Positions 7,160 through 16,303 are shown, numbered from the stretch's first letter. The stretch: DNA of 64,000 bases from Alkalicoccobacillus murimartini (GCF_030813245.1 NZ_JAUSUA010000001.1:806001-870000); one strand, 5' to 3'. Made by a program: numbers and translations. The notes: a model not told the origin generated them from the sequence alone.

Positions 7160-7215
7160 GAACTCCCGACCTATGGTTTAGGAAACCAGTGCACTATCCG
7201 CTGTGCTACTAGGGC
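7143..7215 (-). tRNA. tRNA-Arg (anticodon CCT)
   Basis: The - strand folds as a full cloverleaf: acceptor GCCCTAG/CTAGGGC with discriminator A, D-arm GCAC/GTGC, anticodon arm TGGT/ACCA with loop TTCCTAA, and T-arm GGGAG/CTCTC with loop TTCGAGT. The loop places CCT at positions 34-36, reading AGG codons. CCA is not encoded. The 27-43 pair is a C-T mismatch. It is the integration target of the element on its 3' side. Confidence 0.95.
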
Positions 7216-7326
7216 TGATTTTTATTGCATAATCTATATTATTGAATGATTAAGGATTTAGCAAGATTTGTGACTTTTATAATATAACGATTCGTGAACT
7301 GTAATGATATCAAGAGGAAGCGCCTG

Positions 7327-7589
7327 TTTACCAAGCCAATTCAAGAGTTTATCAAGCGCAAGAATCCTTCATAAAGAGAGATCCACCTTTTATAAAGATA
7401 GATCAGCTTTTACCAAGATGAAGGACTCACTACTAAGAGCTCTCTTGACTTTGCCAATAAAAAACTACATTTAGCAAGAACATCGATGATATGAAGCTGA
7501 CTACTTAATACTTCCTAGATGAAAATATGATCAAGTACAGCAATCAAGAAAGATCTGGGCTTCTCAAAGAGGGATAATCATTTACCAAG
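7327..7589 (-). repeat. Helically phased array B
   Basis: The 446-bp gap between the tRNA and exoA has no gene but carries, on the + strand, a 9-mer of the form TTTACCAAG (reverse complement of CTTGGTAAA) at 7327, 7348, 7368, 7389, 7409, 7429, 7450 and 7470, steps of 20 or 21 bp, then after a phase break again at 7540, 7561 and 7581. Variants include tttatcaag, tttataaag, tttagcaag and gcaatcaag. Sequence between the motifs is not conserved. It is the same motif and period as array A, inverted. Confidence 0.78.
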
Positions 7590-7661
7590 CCCCCTCCTCT
7601 CCCCACTAAACACAAAAGAAGCAGACAACATCAGCTGCCCACTCCCTCTTCTAATTAAACT

Positions 7662-8417
7662 CTAAATCTCAAGCTCCAGCTTCACCGGACAATGATCACT
7701 ACCGTAGATATGTGAGTCAATTCCTGCATCCTTTATCTTTTCTTCCAATTGCTTAGAGACAATAAAGTAGTCAATACGCCAGCCGATATTTCGTTCACGG
7801 ACCTTAGCCATATACGACCACCATGTAAAGGCGTCATCGTGGTCTGGATAAAAGTAGCGGAAAGAATCTAAGTAACCGGCATCTAAAAGTCGGTTGAATT
7901 TCCCGCGTTCCTGATCGGTGAATCCAGCGTTCCCTATGTTTGCACGGTCATTGCGGACATCATTTGGTTGGTGAGCTACATTTAAGTCTCCACATAAAAT
8001 AACGGGCTTGCTCTCTTCAAGTTGGCTTATATACCGACGCGCTGCCTCTTCCCAAAGCATGCGGTAGCCGAGACGCGTGAGATCTCTTTTAGCATTCGGT
8101 GTGTACATTGTGATGAGGTGAAATTCTTCATACTCTAATGTAATGACACGACCTTCAAGATCTTCAATTTCTTCGCCTAGTCCGTAGGTAACCGCAAGAG
8201 GTTCTTTTTTTGTGAAGATAGCTGTTCCGGAGTACCCTTTTTTCTCTGCATAGTTCCAATATTGATGATAGCCTTTTAAATCAAGTTCAATTTGTCCGGC
8301 TTGTAGCTTTGTTTCTTGTAAGCAGAAAAAGTCTGCTTCCTCCTCATGAAAATAATCTAAAAATCCTTTTTTGACGCAGGCACGAATACCATTTACGTTC
8401 CATGATATAAATTTCAT
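7662..8417 (-). CDS. exoA: Exodeoxyribonuclease III family endonuclease
   Basis: An AP endonuclease/3'-5' exonuclease of base excision repair, cytosolic and Mg-dependent. The 251-aa protein begins MKFISWNVNGIRA, the first metal-site block, followed by FFCLQETKLQ (catalytic Glu), CGDLNVAH (Asp/Asn), and the terminal YGSDHCPV with the catalytic Asp-His. An ATG 12 nt upstream exists, but GGGGGAAAGT precedes the internal ATG at 8417 properly, so that start is preferred. Length agrees with Bacillus ExoA. Monocistronic, between array B and divergent clpE. Confidence 0.95.
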   Translation of the reverse strand: MKFISWNVNGIRACVKKGFLDYFHEEEADFFCLQETKLQAGQIELDLKGYHQYWNYAEKKGYSGTAIFTKKEPLAVTYGLGEEIEDLEGRVITLEYEEFHLITMYTPNAKRDLTRLGYRMLWEEAARRYISQLEESKPVILCGDLNVAHQPNDVRNDRANIGNAGFTDQERGKFNRLLDAGYLDSFRYFYPDHDDAFTWWSYMAKVRERNIGWRIDYFIVSKQLEEKIKDAGIDSHIYGSDHCPVKLELEI

Positions 8418-8626
8418 ACTTTCCCCCATAACGCTTCAAGCTAATCATTTGATGTTTTTCAACTACTCCATCATAATAAACAAAACCTACTTGGTCTACC
8501 TTTTGATTTTTGAGTTCTTTGAGCAAAAAACTTGAAAGGTCAGAAATGGTCAGGTATAATACGGTTATAATCAAAAAACACACAGGCAGTTCATTTGACG
8601 ATGAGTTGCTTACGTTTTAAGATTAA

Positions 8627-8643
8627 GGTCAGACTTAGTCAGA
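8627..8643 (+). promoter_or_regulatory. CtsR operator 1 upstream of clpE
   Basis: GGTCAGACTTAGTCAGA fits the CtsR heptad direct repeat (GGTCAAANANNGTCAAA) with two A-to-G changes. It lies about 80 bp before the clpE start. Confidence 0.75.
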
Positions 8644-8675
8644 TCCTTTGATCTTTTATTTTTAGATCAAAGGTC
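8642..8675 (+). other. Inverted repeat between the CtsR operators
   Basis: GATCCTTTGATCT and AGATCAAAGGTC form a 12-bp dyad around TTTATTTTT, so that the second CtsR operator begins inside the right arm. It may form a hairpin in the 5' leader or extend the operator by supplying an inverted TTTGATC copy. Confidence 0.5.
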
Positions 8676-8688
8676 AAAGTTAATCAAA
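8672..8688 (+). promoter_or_regulatory. CtsR operator 2 upstream of clpE
   Basis: GGTCAAAGTTAATCAAA is a near-perfect CtsR heptad repeat, 36 bp before the start codon, so CtsR would block clpE transcription until heat or protein-unfolding stress. Confidence 0.85.
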
Positions 8689-8723
8689 TTCTATTTTTAA
8701 CCTTACTTAGGAGGAATGTATAC

Positions 8724-10838
8724 ATGAAATGTCAACATTGTCAGCAAAATGAGGCAGCAGTAGATGTGAAATTAATGATTAATAATCAGGCACGGGATAT
8801 ACACCTTTGTGGGGAATGCTTTCAATTGATGCAGCAACCATTAAATAATCAAGGTGGATCATTTGATGATCTGTTTAAACAATATTTTTCAAACCAACAA
8901 GGATCAAATGCATCATCTGGTGTACGACAAAAAGTACGTAAAGACAAAAATGCAGGCGATGGCTTCCTTGATCAATACGGAAGTAATTTAACCGCTCAAG
9001 CAAAGAATGGTCAAATCGACCCTGTCATTGGCCGTGCTGATGAAGTTGAACGTGTGATTCAAGTTTTGAGCCGTCGCACTAAAAACAACCCTATTTTGAT
9101 TGGGGAAGCTGGAGTCGGTAAAACCGCAATTGCAGAGGGCTTAGCCCGTCGCATCGCAGAAGGATCTGTTCCTTTTAAAATGAAGGATAAGCAGATTTAC
9201 AGCTTAGACCTTACCTCACTTGTAGCAGGTACTAGCTATCGTGGACAGTTTGAGGAGAATATTCAAAAGCTAATTCAAGAAGTTGAGCAACGAGAAGATG
9301 TCATTCTCTTTATGGATGAGATTCACATGATGGTTGGTGCAGGGGCTTCTGCAGAAGGAAGTATGGATGCTTCAAACATTCTAAAACCAGCTCTTGCTCG
9401 TGGTAAGTTCCAATTGATTGGGGCTACCACATTAAAAGAGTTCCGTCAGATCGAAAAAGATGCTGCGCTTGAGCGCCGCTTCCAGCCGGTCACTGTGAAA
9501 GAGCCAACACTTGAGCAAACGTTTGAAATCTTGCAAGGACTGCGACCAATCTATGAGTCATATCATCATGTCGCTTATTCAGATGAAGTACTTCGTGCAA
9601 GTGTTGCCTTGTCAGACCGGTACATTCAGGATCGGTTCTTACCTGACAAAGCGATTGATCTTTTAGATGAAGTTGGTTCTCGACTTTCCTTATCAGATGA
9701 GAATCAAGATAAAGAGCAAATTGAAGAACGCTTAACGAAGATTCGTGCAGAAAAACAACAAGCATCTGAAGTTGAGGACTATGAAAAAGCCGCCCTGCTT
9801 CGTCAAGAAGAACTCGTTCTTCTTGAACAGAAAGAGAAAGCTGGTGGAGCTGCTCTTGAAGTGACAGTTGAACTTCTTCAAGATATTATTGAAAAACGTA
9901 CCGGCATTCCAGTACAAAAACTACAAAAAGCTGAGCAGCAAAAAATGAAAGACCTTGCCTCTCGTCTTGAAGGTCAAGTAATTGGCCAAGAAGAAGCTGT
10001 AGAGAAAGTAGCCAAAGCAGTTAAACGAAGCCGTGCTGGTTTAAAAGCAGCGAATCGTCCTATTAGCTTTATGTTCATCGGTCCAACTGGTGTAGGTAAA
10101 ACGGAGTTAAGTAAAACACTCGCTGCAGAAGTCTTTGGTAGCCGAGATGCTATGATTCGTCTGGACATGAGTGAGTTTATGGAGAAACATTCTGTCTCTA
10201 AACTTATTGGTTCTCCTCCAGGATATGTTGGTCATGATGAAGGTGGACAATTAACTGAACAGGTTCGTCGTAAACCTTACAGCATTATCCTACTTGATGA
10301 GATTGAGAAGGCACACCCTGATGTACAGCATAGCTTCCTTCAAATTTTAGAGGATGGCCGTTTGACAGATAGTCAAGGTCGTGTGGTTTCATTCCAGGAT
10401 ACGATCATTATCATGACATCTAATGCGGGTGCAGGTGTTCAAAAAGCCGCCGTTGGTTTTAATGGTGGTCAAAGCAAAACACTTGGTATGCTTGAGGCTT
10501 TAAATGACTACTTCAAGCCAGAATTTTTGAATCGCTTTGATGGTCTCATTGAATTTAATCAACTTACTCAAGATCACTTAGTTGCAATTGTAGATGTGAT
10601 GCTTGATGAGCTACGCGGCAGACTTGATGCTCAAAATATTCAAATGACAGTATCAGATGAGGCGAAACGCAAATTATCTGAACTAGGATATCACCCATCA
10701 TTTGGTGCTAGACCGTTACGTCGCATTATTCAAGAAACCATTGAGGATGAGATTACGGAGTTTATTATTGATGATGAATCTCTTCAAGCGGTGGATGTAA
10801 AAGTCGAAAATGAAAAGCTCATAGTAGAAAAAGTGTAA
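8724..10838 (+). CDS. clpE: ATP-dependent Clp protease ATPase subunit ClpE
   Basis: HSP100 unfoldase that feeds damaged proteins to ClpP. The 704-aa product starts with the ClpE-specific zinc finger (CQHC at residues 3-6 and CGEC near 29-32). The first AAA domain follows with Walker A GEAGVGKT and FMDEIHM. A UVR-like coiled segment ([15 protein letters not shown], about 345-365) links to the second AAA domain with GPTGVGKTE, the GSPPGYVGH loop and a ClpB-type D2 small domain. AGGAGG lies 7 nt before ATG. Two CtsR operators overlap the promoter. clpC normally sits with ctsR-mcsA-mcsB, so this lone gene with its own zinc finger is clpE, not clpC. Confidence 0.96.
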   Translation: MKCQHCQQNEAAVDVKLMINNQARDIHLCGECFQLMQQPLNNQGGSFDDLFKQYFSNQQGSNASSGVRQKVRKDKNAGDGFLDQYGSNLTAQAKNGQIDPVIGRADEVERVIQVLSRRTKNNPILIGEAGVGKTAIAEGLARRIAEGSVPFKMKDKQIYSLDLTSLVAGTSYRGQFEENIQKLIQEVEQREDVILFMDEIHMMVGAGASAEGSMDASNILKPALARGKFQLIGATTLKEFRQIEKDAALERRFQPVTVKEPTLEQTFEILQGLRPIYESYHHVAYSDEVLRASVALSDRYIQDRFLPDKAIDLLDEVGSRLSLSDENQDKEQIEERLTKIRAEKQQASEVEDYEKAALLRQEELVLLEQKEKAGGAALEVTVELLQDIIEKRTGIPVQKLQKAEQQKMKDLASRLEGQVIGQEEAVEKVAKAVKRSRAGLKAANRPISFMFIGPTGVGKTELSKTLAAEVFGSRDAMIRLDMSEFMEKHSVSKLIGSPPGYVGHDEGGQLTEQVRRKPYSIILLDEIEKAHPDVQHSFLQILEDGRLTDSQGRVVSFQDTIIIMTSNAGAGVQKAAVGFNGGQSKTLGMLEALNDYFKPEFLNRFDGLIEFNQLTQDHLVAIVDVMLDELRGRLDAQNIQMTVSDEAKRKLSELGYHPSFGARPLRRIIQETIEDEITEFIIDDESLQAVDVKVENEKLIVEKV

Positions 10839-10848
10839 CCTAAACACA

Positions 10849-10892
10849 AAAAAACGCTAAGCCCTCGGATATGTCCGGCTTAGCGTTTTTTT
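10849..10892. terminator. Terminator shared by clpE and the SDR gene
   Basis: AAAACGCTAAGCC and GGCTTAGCGTTTT pair perfectly, with A/T tracts on both sides, between convergent genes. Confidence 0.92.
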
Positions 10893-10904
10893 AATTCTAG
10901 AAGT

Positions 10905-11687
10905 TTAGAGTAACGATTGTGCGCCATCCACATAAATTTCAGTTCCAGAAATATGTGATGAGTGGTCCGAGCATAAGAACCCAACGAGATCAGCAACTTG
11001 CTGCGGTTGACCCTGATCACCTAATGGAATTCCCCCATCTACGTAATCGATATGGGTACGGATCTCCTCCACATTATCTCGGATGTGTGTGTTATCTCCA
11101 ATGTTTGTTTCAATGGCTCCAGGACATATTGCATTTACGCGTATTTTAAATCTCCCTAACTCTACTGCTGCCATTTTCATAAATGCTACCTGAGCTGCTT
11201 TTGAAGCACTATAGGCACTCATTCCTGCTCCAGTGTATCTTCGGTTTCCATTAATCGAGCTTGTAATGACGATGCTCCCACCTTGTTTCTTCAAATAAGG
11301 AATCGCAAATTTTGTTGTAAGAAACGTCCCTCTTAAATTAATCTGTAACGTCTGATCCCAATCACTTACTTCCATATGTTCGATCGCAGAGAACACACCA
11401 TTGATTCCTGCATTCGCAAACACAGCTGTAATTTGATCATCCCACTCATGTTCCACTTGCTTAAAAGCTGCCTTTACCTCTTCTTCCTTCTGAACATCAA
11501 CCTCAACAGCCAGGCCTTTTCCACCTGCCATTTCGATTTGTTCAACGGTTTCGAGCGCACTTTTCTCATTTAACTCAAATACTGCTACACGATATCCTTG
11601 CTTGGCTAACTGGATGGCTGACTGCTTTCCAATACCAGAACCACCACCCGTTACAATCGCAATTGGATTACCTTTTGTCTCTTCCAT
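10905..11687 (-). CDS. Short-chain dehydrogenase/reductase
   Basis: Classical SDR of about 260 aa with the Rossmann motif TGGGSGIG (13-20), the NAG motif in VFANAGINGV, the catalytic Ser in VITSSING and the YSASKAA catalytic Tyr/Lys. Residue ELNEKSA after the second strand suggests NAD(H) rather than NADP(H) preference. The internal ATG at 11687 is chosen because AGGAG is 7 nt before it; an ATG at 11693 would overlap the ribosome site. Substrate is not evident; names such as glucose dehydrogenase or acyl-carrier reductase would be unsupported. Convergent with clpE. Confidence 0.88.
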   Translation of the reverse strand: MEETKGNPIAIVTGGGSGIGKQSAIQLAKQGYRVAVFELNEKSALETVEQIEMAGGKGLAVEVDVQKEEEVKAAFKQVEHEWDDQITAVFANAGINGVFSAIEHMEVSDWDQTLQINLRGTFLTTKFAIPYLKKQGGSIVITSSINGNRRYTGAGMSAYSASKAAQVAFMKMAAVELGRFKIRVNAICPGAIETNIGDNTHIRDNVEEIRTHIDYVDGGIPLGDQGQPQQVADLVGFLCSDHSSHISGTEIYVDGAQSLL

Positions 11688-12046
11688 TTTCATTCTCCTT
11701 TATCATTCGATAGTATTATCTACCCTAACTACTCCTATAATCAAACCATTGTGATAGACCGGTTTATTGTAAGGACTAAGCTTTTACTGAATTTGCACCT
11801 GGATAATACAGGGTATTTATTGTACATTCTATCATTACTGATAGATATTCATACTCTTATATAGAAGATTTAGAAACCCTGATACATTCTAAAAGAATGA
11901 CTCGTAAATTTCATCATTCTACATCACTCATTTATACCTATTACTTTTATATCAGAATTTAAATTAATTTGAATGATTTTGAAAAGGATAGCTTTATTTT
12001 TAATTACCGTTCACTATTTTTCGAAAATAAACGACATTTTTCAAAT

Positions 12047-12063
12047 TGTAATCAAATTGTAAT
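12047..12063 (+). promoter_or_regulatory. WalR (YycF) box upstream of the NlpC/P60 gene
   Basis: TGTAAT-CAAAT-TGTAAT is an exact TGTWAH-N5-TGTWAH direct repeat, in gene orientation, 110 bp before the start codon. The WalRK system activates wall hydrolase genes such as cwlO, lytE and yocH. The rest of the 480-bp gap (11694-12172) is AT-rich without other clear features. Confidence 0.85.
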
Positions 12064-12172
12064 CTCATTAAAATCTCTCTGTTATTTAAGTACGTTAAGT
12101 TAGTAATTGTTAAAGAAAGTATAAAAGATTATCACATAGTGGTTTAAAAACATTCATTCGGAGGTACATAAT

Positions 12173-13153
12173 ATGTTTACAACTAAAAGAAAAGTTAAAG
12201 GGCTTGTTATTAAAACGAGCTTCGTAGTAGGACTAGCTTCTGCAGCAACGATCGCTGCTAACTCAAGTGCGTATGCCAATGTTGATATGAGTAAAGTCGT
12301 GGAAGAGGATAAAGCAGCTGAAGTACAACAATCTGTATCTGAACAAGCAGAAACGGAACCAGCAGTAGCTCAAGAAGAAACACAAAGCGTATCTACTTCA
12401 ACGCTTAAACAAGGTCAATCTGGCGAATCTGTTAAAAACCTACAAGAAAAACTAGTTGACCACGGCTACAGCACAAATGGTGTTGATGGAATTTTTGGAG
12501 CTGGTACTGAAAGTGCTGTTCGTGAATTCCAAGCTGACAATGGTTTAGCTGTTGATGGTCTTGCAGGTCGTCAAACAATATCTGCACTTGGTGGACAAGC
12601 TACATCGTCAGCACCAGCAAGTTCAAATACAGCATCAGCAGATACATCATCTGAAAGCGAAACAGCTTCTGTTTCAGAATCTACTTCAACAGAAACTGCA
12701 ACGGCTTCAGAGTCGACTGCGACTGCATCTGAAACCACGACAGTAAGTAACGAATCACAAGTGGCAGGAACTCAAGTTTCATCAAGCTATGGTTCTGTTA
12801 TTGCTGCAGCACAAAGCCAAGTTGGCGCACCTTACAAATGGGGCGGTACAACACCAGCAGGATTTGATTGCAGTGGATTTATCAACTATGCGTTTAATCA
12901 ACAAGGAATTAGCCTAGCGCGTACTGCACAAGGAATGTATGATTCTACTTCTAGCAAATCAAAATCAGACTTACAAGCTGGTGATCTAGTATTCTTCACG
13001 AATACGTATAGCGGTGCACCAACTGTATCTCACGCTGGTATTTATGTTGGCGGCGGACAATTTATTCACGCGAGCAGCAGCGGTGTTCAACAAAGTAACT
13101 TAAACAGCGGATACTGGAGCAACCATTATTATGGAGCTGGATCTGTTAACTAA
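12173..13153 (+). CDS. Secreted NlpC/P60 endopeptidase with peptidoglycan-binding repeat
   Basis: A D,L-endopeptidase-type wall hydrolase. The signal peptide ends near AYA (residues 33-35). One PG_binding_1 repeat (about 78-140, TLKQGQSGESVKNLQ ... GVDGIFGAGTESAV) is followed by a Ser/Thr/Glu-rich linker (about 140-200) and an NlpC/P60 domain with catalytic Cys233 in GFDCSGF, His287 in VSHAG and His299 in FIHAS. GAGGT precedes ATG 12173. Regulation by WalR is supported by an exact box upstream. The domain order is related to LytE/LytF/CwlS, but the binding module is PG_binding_1 rather than LysM. Followed by a strong terminator. Confidence 0.93.
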   Translation: MFTTKRKVKGLVIKTSFVVGLASAATIAANSSAYANVDMSKVVEEDKAAEVQQSVSEQAETEPAVAQEETQSVSTSTLKQGQSGESVKNLQEKLVDHGYSTNGVDGIFGAGTESAVREFQADNGLAVDGLAGRQTISALGGQATSSAPASSNTASADTSSESETASVSESTSTETATASESTATASETTTVSNESQVAGTQVSSSYGSVIAAAQSQVGAPYKWGGTTPAGFDCSGFINYAFNQQGISLARTAQGMYDSTSSKSKSDLQAGDLVFFTNTYSGAPTVSHAGIYVGGGQFIHASSSGVQQSNLNSGYWSNHYYGAGSVN

Positions 13154-13166
13154 TTTACTCATCTAA

Positions 13167-13211
13167 TAAAAAAGGAACGAAGGAATGATAGATTCCTTCG
13201 TTCCTTTTTTT
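13167..13211. terminator. Terminator
   Basis: AAGGAACGAAGGAA pairs with TTCCTTCGTTCCTT, 8-nt loop, then an 8-T tract; convergent with the following - strand gene. Confidence 0.92.
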
Positions 13212-13216
13212 TCTAT

Positions 13217-14200
13217 TTAAAGCTTCACGAGTACTCTTCCTTTTACCTTACCTTCTAATATATCCGAAAATGTTTGATCTAATTGCTGTAATCCAATTTC
13301 GGCTACTAGTTCATCTTCTAACGATGTTGGCTTTAGATCACTCGCCAACCTTTGCCAAACTTGTTTTCTTAGTGGCATTGGGCATTGGACAGAATCAATC
13401 CCAAGCCAGTTTATTCCTCTACCAATGAATGGTCTTACATCCGTCTCCACTTCTAAGCCCCCAGCTAAGCCACTTGTTGCAACAGATGCTCCGTATGAAA
13501 GACTAGATAAAATGTACTGCGTTGTTTTACCACCAACTGGATCTACGGCACCAGCCCATTTTGACTTACGTATAGACTTATTTTCCTTATCAACGAGTTC
13601 ATCCCGATGAATGATTTCAGTCGCCCCTAATTTCTTTAAATACTCATGTTCATGATCTTTGCCAGTTCCCGCAGTAACCTGGTAGCCTCGATTAGATAGC
13701 ATATTCACTGCTAGACTTCCTACTCCTCCACTCGCGCCGACCACGAGCACTGGTCCTTGCTCAGGAGCAAGTCCATTCTTTTCAAGCTGCATGACGGATA
13801 AAGCCGCTGTAAAACCAGCTGTTCCTAAAATCATGGCTTCTCTAAGAGTTAACCCTTCAGGTTTTTCTACAACCCAATCAGCCGGAATTCTGGCCATTTC
13901 GCTAAATCCACCGTGATGCCCCGTACCAATACGATAACTGGTAGCAATCACTTCGTCTCCTTTACTGTATCTAGGGTCAGATGACTCAACAACAGTTCCC
14001 GCTAAATCAATTCCAGGTACTAGTGGTGTAAACTCCGCCAAATTCCCTGTATGACCAACTAAACCATCCTTATAGTTAACACTTGAATAAGCAACTTGAA
14101 TAAGAACCTCCCCCTCGGGAAGCTGATCAACGGTCCATTCCTGGATGTTTGTTTGTACTGGTTTACTATTTTCTAGAACAAATGCTTTAAATGTATTCAT
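13217..14200 (-). CDS. YhdH/YhfP-type quinone oxidoreductase (acrylyl-CoA reductase family)
   Basis: Zinc-independent medium-chain dehydrogenase of 327 aa. The N-terminal half has SSVNYKDGL and PGIDLAGTV, the second the nucleotide-binding VVGASGGVGSLAVNML. The order and length match the YhdH/AcuI subgroup, which reduces acrylyl-CoA or other enones with NADPH. ATG 14200 is 7 nt after AGGAG; a GTG two codons earlier is less well placed. Monocistronic. Physiological substrate unknown, probably a reactive alpha,beta-unsaturated carbonyl. Confidence 0.88.
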   Translation of the reverse strand: MNTFKAFVLENSKPVQTNIQEWTVDQLPEGEVLIQVAYSSVNYKDGLVGHTGNLAEFTPLVPGIDLAGTVVESSDPRYSKGDEVIATSYRIGTGHHGGFSEMARIPADWVVEKPEGLTLREAMILGTAGFTAALSVMQLEKNGLAPEQGPVLVVGASGGVGSLAVNMLSNRGYQVTAGTGKDHEHEYLKKLGATEIIHRDELVDKENKSIRKSKWAGAVDPVGGKTTQYILSSLSYGASVATSGLAGGLEVETDVRPFIGRGINWLGIDSVQCPMPLRKQVWQRLASDLKPTSLEDELVAEIGLQQLDQTFSDILEGKVKGRVLVKL

Positions 14201-14387
14201 ATGCACACTCCTATCTTACGTTTCATCTCTACTATTTCCTTATTCATAAAATCATAAACATTATAAGTTTACATAATACTATTATCGTATTCCTGTTGAG
14301 ACTTCAAAACAATCTAAGCTTGAAATCGGTGGATTCGGGTAATAATAGAGTAAGAAAGAGTATTAGTTATATGAGGGGATGATCAGC

Positions 14388-15293
14388 ATGTATAATCAAG
14401 CAATTCTACTATACAACAACAAAGCAGGACAAGATGAAATTAGTGAACAACTAGGATATATTGCTGGTGAACTCCTACCTCTCGTTCATCAATTTACCTT
14501 TATTCAAACACTCGAGCAAGGTGAAGCAGAGAAAATATGTGCAGAAAAAGGTGCAGACACAGATCTACTTTTAATTTTAGGTGGAGATGGTACGGTACAC
14601 GAATGTATAAATGGACTAATGAAGGTTGATCATACAGAACGGCCAAAGGTTGCTATTCTTCCCGGCGGTACGTGTAATGATTTCTCAAGGTCTCTTCAAG
14701 TACGTACCATCAAAGAAGCGGTTGAGGCTATTAAGTCAGGTGAATCTCAAAAGATTGATATCGGTGCTGCTAATGACCGCTATTTTTCAAACTTTATCGG
14801 GGTTGGTCTAATTACAGAAGCATCTCAAGCAAAAGAAGGTCATTTAAAAGAAAAATGGGGAAAGCTTGGCTATATTATGAGTGCCCTTCAATCTCTTAAA
14901 GATCCCTCCTCTTTTTCATATTCCATTCAGACCGAATCTGAATCGATTGATGGTGAAGCAGTGATGGTCTTAGCTATAAATGGCCACTATCTTGGTACAG
15001 CAGGATTATTTGTAGAAGATAACATCATGAATGATGGATTCATTGATCTCTATATATTAAAAGAGGCCGGCTTCTCTCTTTTAAAAAATGTATATAATAA
15101 ATCTCGTTCGGAATCTGCAAAAGAATGGCTCTCAACTGCTGAGGATATTAAAGTCATTCGCACAAAATCCTTCAGCCTAAAAACAGCGGAACCACAGCTT
15201 GTTGACTCAGATGGAGAGCTATACATGGAAACACCCGTTGATATCTCAGTTCATAAGGAAGCCATTGAATTTCTATACTTACGTGAACAATAA
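14388..15293 (+). CDS. Diacylglycerol-kinase-family lipid kinase
   Basis: The DAGK catalytic domain occupies residues 1-130: FNNKAG-like YNNKAGQDE at the start, then LILGGDGTVHE (phosphate-binding loop) and LPGGTCNDFSRSLQV. The C-terminal beta-sandwich contains FVEDNIMNDGFIDLYILKEA. This is the YegS/DgkB/BmrU layout, about 301 aa. ATG 14388 is chosen because GAGGGGA is 9 nt upstream; an ATG at 14379 touches the ribosome site. The preferred lipid (diacylglycerol, undecaprenol or another) cannot be told from sequence. Followed at once by a T-module terminator. Confidence 0.88.
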   Translation: MYNQAILLYNNKAGQDEISEQLGYIAGELLPLVHQFTFIQTLEQGEAEKICAEKGADTDLLLILGGDGTVHECINGLMKVDHTERPKVAILPGGTCNDFSRSLQVRTIKEAVEAIKSGESQKIDIGAANDRYFSNFIGVGLITEASQAKEGHLKEKWGKLGYIMSALQSLKDPSSFSYSIQTESESIDGEAVMVLAINGHYLGTAGLFVEDNIMNDGFIDLYILKEAGFSLLKNVYNKSRSESAKEWLSTAEDIKVIRTKSFSLKTAEPQLVDSDGELYMETPVDISVHKEAIEFLYLREQ

Positions 15294-15301
15294 AATTCTT
15301 T

Positions 15302-15470
15302 AATCACAATAAGAACCTAAAAATGACGTCATCAGACCATCATTTTTAGGTTCTTTTATTTATGTAAAATTAAAAACCCTAGAAATTCTGGATTCAACTG
15401 CTCTAACAAAAGGGTTCGTAGGTTATCTGGATCTAGTTCTCCGTTGTCGCTCACGAAAACGGGGTAACTG
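15302..15470 (+). repeat. Dispersed repeat module T, copy 1 (includes terminator 15311-15358)
   Basis: It starts ttaatcac-ataag, then a terminator hairpin (AAGAACCTAAAAATGA ... TCATTTTTAGGTTCTT with a TGACGTCATC loop) and a tail with AAAAGGGTTCGTAGGTTATC and CGCTCACGAAAACGGGG. The copy at 59986-60140 has the same order: TTAATCACCATAAGA, hairpin with ATGACGTCATCTGAC, AAAAAGGGTTCAGATGTTATC, CGCTCCCGAAAATGGG. A third, reduced and reversed copy is at 33926-34016. All three begin a few tens of bases after a gene end. Confidence 0.75.
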
Positions 15471-15596
15471 AAAAAGGATCGATATTTAGTGAGGAGTTCT
15501 CTTATAAATATAAAACTGAAGAAAAGTTTGGGATAAAAAGATCTAGGCAGACCAAAACGACGAATATTTCTACGAAGGAACATTCGGTTCGTCATT

Positions 15597-15645
15597 GTTT
15601 GATCAGAACAGTAGCGGAAGGAGAAACCGACGACTCCACTGGTGT
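15597..15645 (+). repeat. Truncated copy of dispersed repeat module S
   Basis: TTTGATCAGAACAGTAGCGG followed by AAGGAGAAACC and GACGACTCC matches the first 45 bp of the S copies at 33726 and 60367, then the similarity ends. The 15470-15597 stretch between has no recognisable content. Confidence 0.7.
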
Positions 15646-15718
15646 GCGAACAAATCTACTTTAGCGATATCTTTTAATGTTCGTAATTTATTTAACAAGA
15701 TTTGTTGTGTCCATCCTT

Positions 15719-16303
15719 TTACTTTGAAACATAGCTATTACCTGTCTCCCAAAATCGATAAGGATAATCACGTGCATCTCCACTGTTATCAATGCCAATG
15801 CGTTTGCCTACTGATATATCAGATGGTAGATCCCCTTCTATTACATAGAGTGACCCTTCATTAAGGGTTTGTCCGTAATGAGCCATCGTGATACCCATCG
15901 CTTTTGTCAGCTTACCAGGACCATTTGTAAGGACACGCCCTTGTCTCTCTGCGCCTCTTCTCTTTACCATCAAGTCTTCACCTTGCACTGGTTCTATGGC
16001 TCGAATTAGCACAGCTTCAGGGACATTCTCTCGATTGGACACAATATTAAACAAGCAATGTGTATGCATCACGTATGTATAGACAACCCCTGGAGCACCA
16101 AACATTATTTCTGTTCGTTTGGTCCTTCGTCCTCCAAAACTGTGGGCCGCTTGATCTTCTATTCCCAAATAGGCTTCCGTTTCAACGATTCGACCAATCG
16201 TTGTTCCCTCGTCACTTTCATGAACTAGTAAAGTACCTAGTAGTTGTTTAGCTAACATAAGGGTCGGCTGCTCGTAAAAAGCTTGATTCAGTTTTTTTCC
16301 CAT
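15719..16303 (-). CDS. mpg: Alkyladenine (3-methyladenine) DNA glycosylase
   Basis: AAG/MPG-family glycosylase removing alkylated and deaminated purines. The 194-aa product has RIVETEAYLG with the catalytic Glu, AAHSFGGRRTKRTEIMFG, the Tyr-containing VVYTYVMHTHCLFNIVS (flipped-base pocket) and LTNGPGKLTKAMGI. Slightly short but complete for the bacterial family. GGAGGT lies 6 nt before ATG. The start overlaps a 26-codon upstream ORF, so translation may be coupled. Confidence 0.93.
   Translation of the reverse strand: MGKKLNQAFYEQPTLMLAKQLLGTLLVHESDEGTTIGRIVETEAYLGIEDQAAHSFGGRRTKRTEIMFGAPGVVYTYVMHTHCLFNIVSNRENVPEAVLIRAIEPVQGEDLMVKRRGAERQGRVLTNGPGKLTKAMGITMAHYGQTLNEGSLYVIEGDLPSDISVGKRIGIDNSGDARDYPYRFWETGNSYVSK

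Noticed and set aside
8344-8583. 79-codon frame overlapping the exoA start on the same strand
   Set aside because: Half of it lies in exoA in another frame, no ribosome site, no protein-like pattern beyond the overlap.
15356-15595. 79-codon - strand frame
   Set aside because: Lies within repeat module T and the adjoining non-coding stretch; no ribosome site; other T copies do not keep it open.
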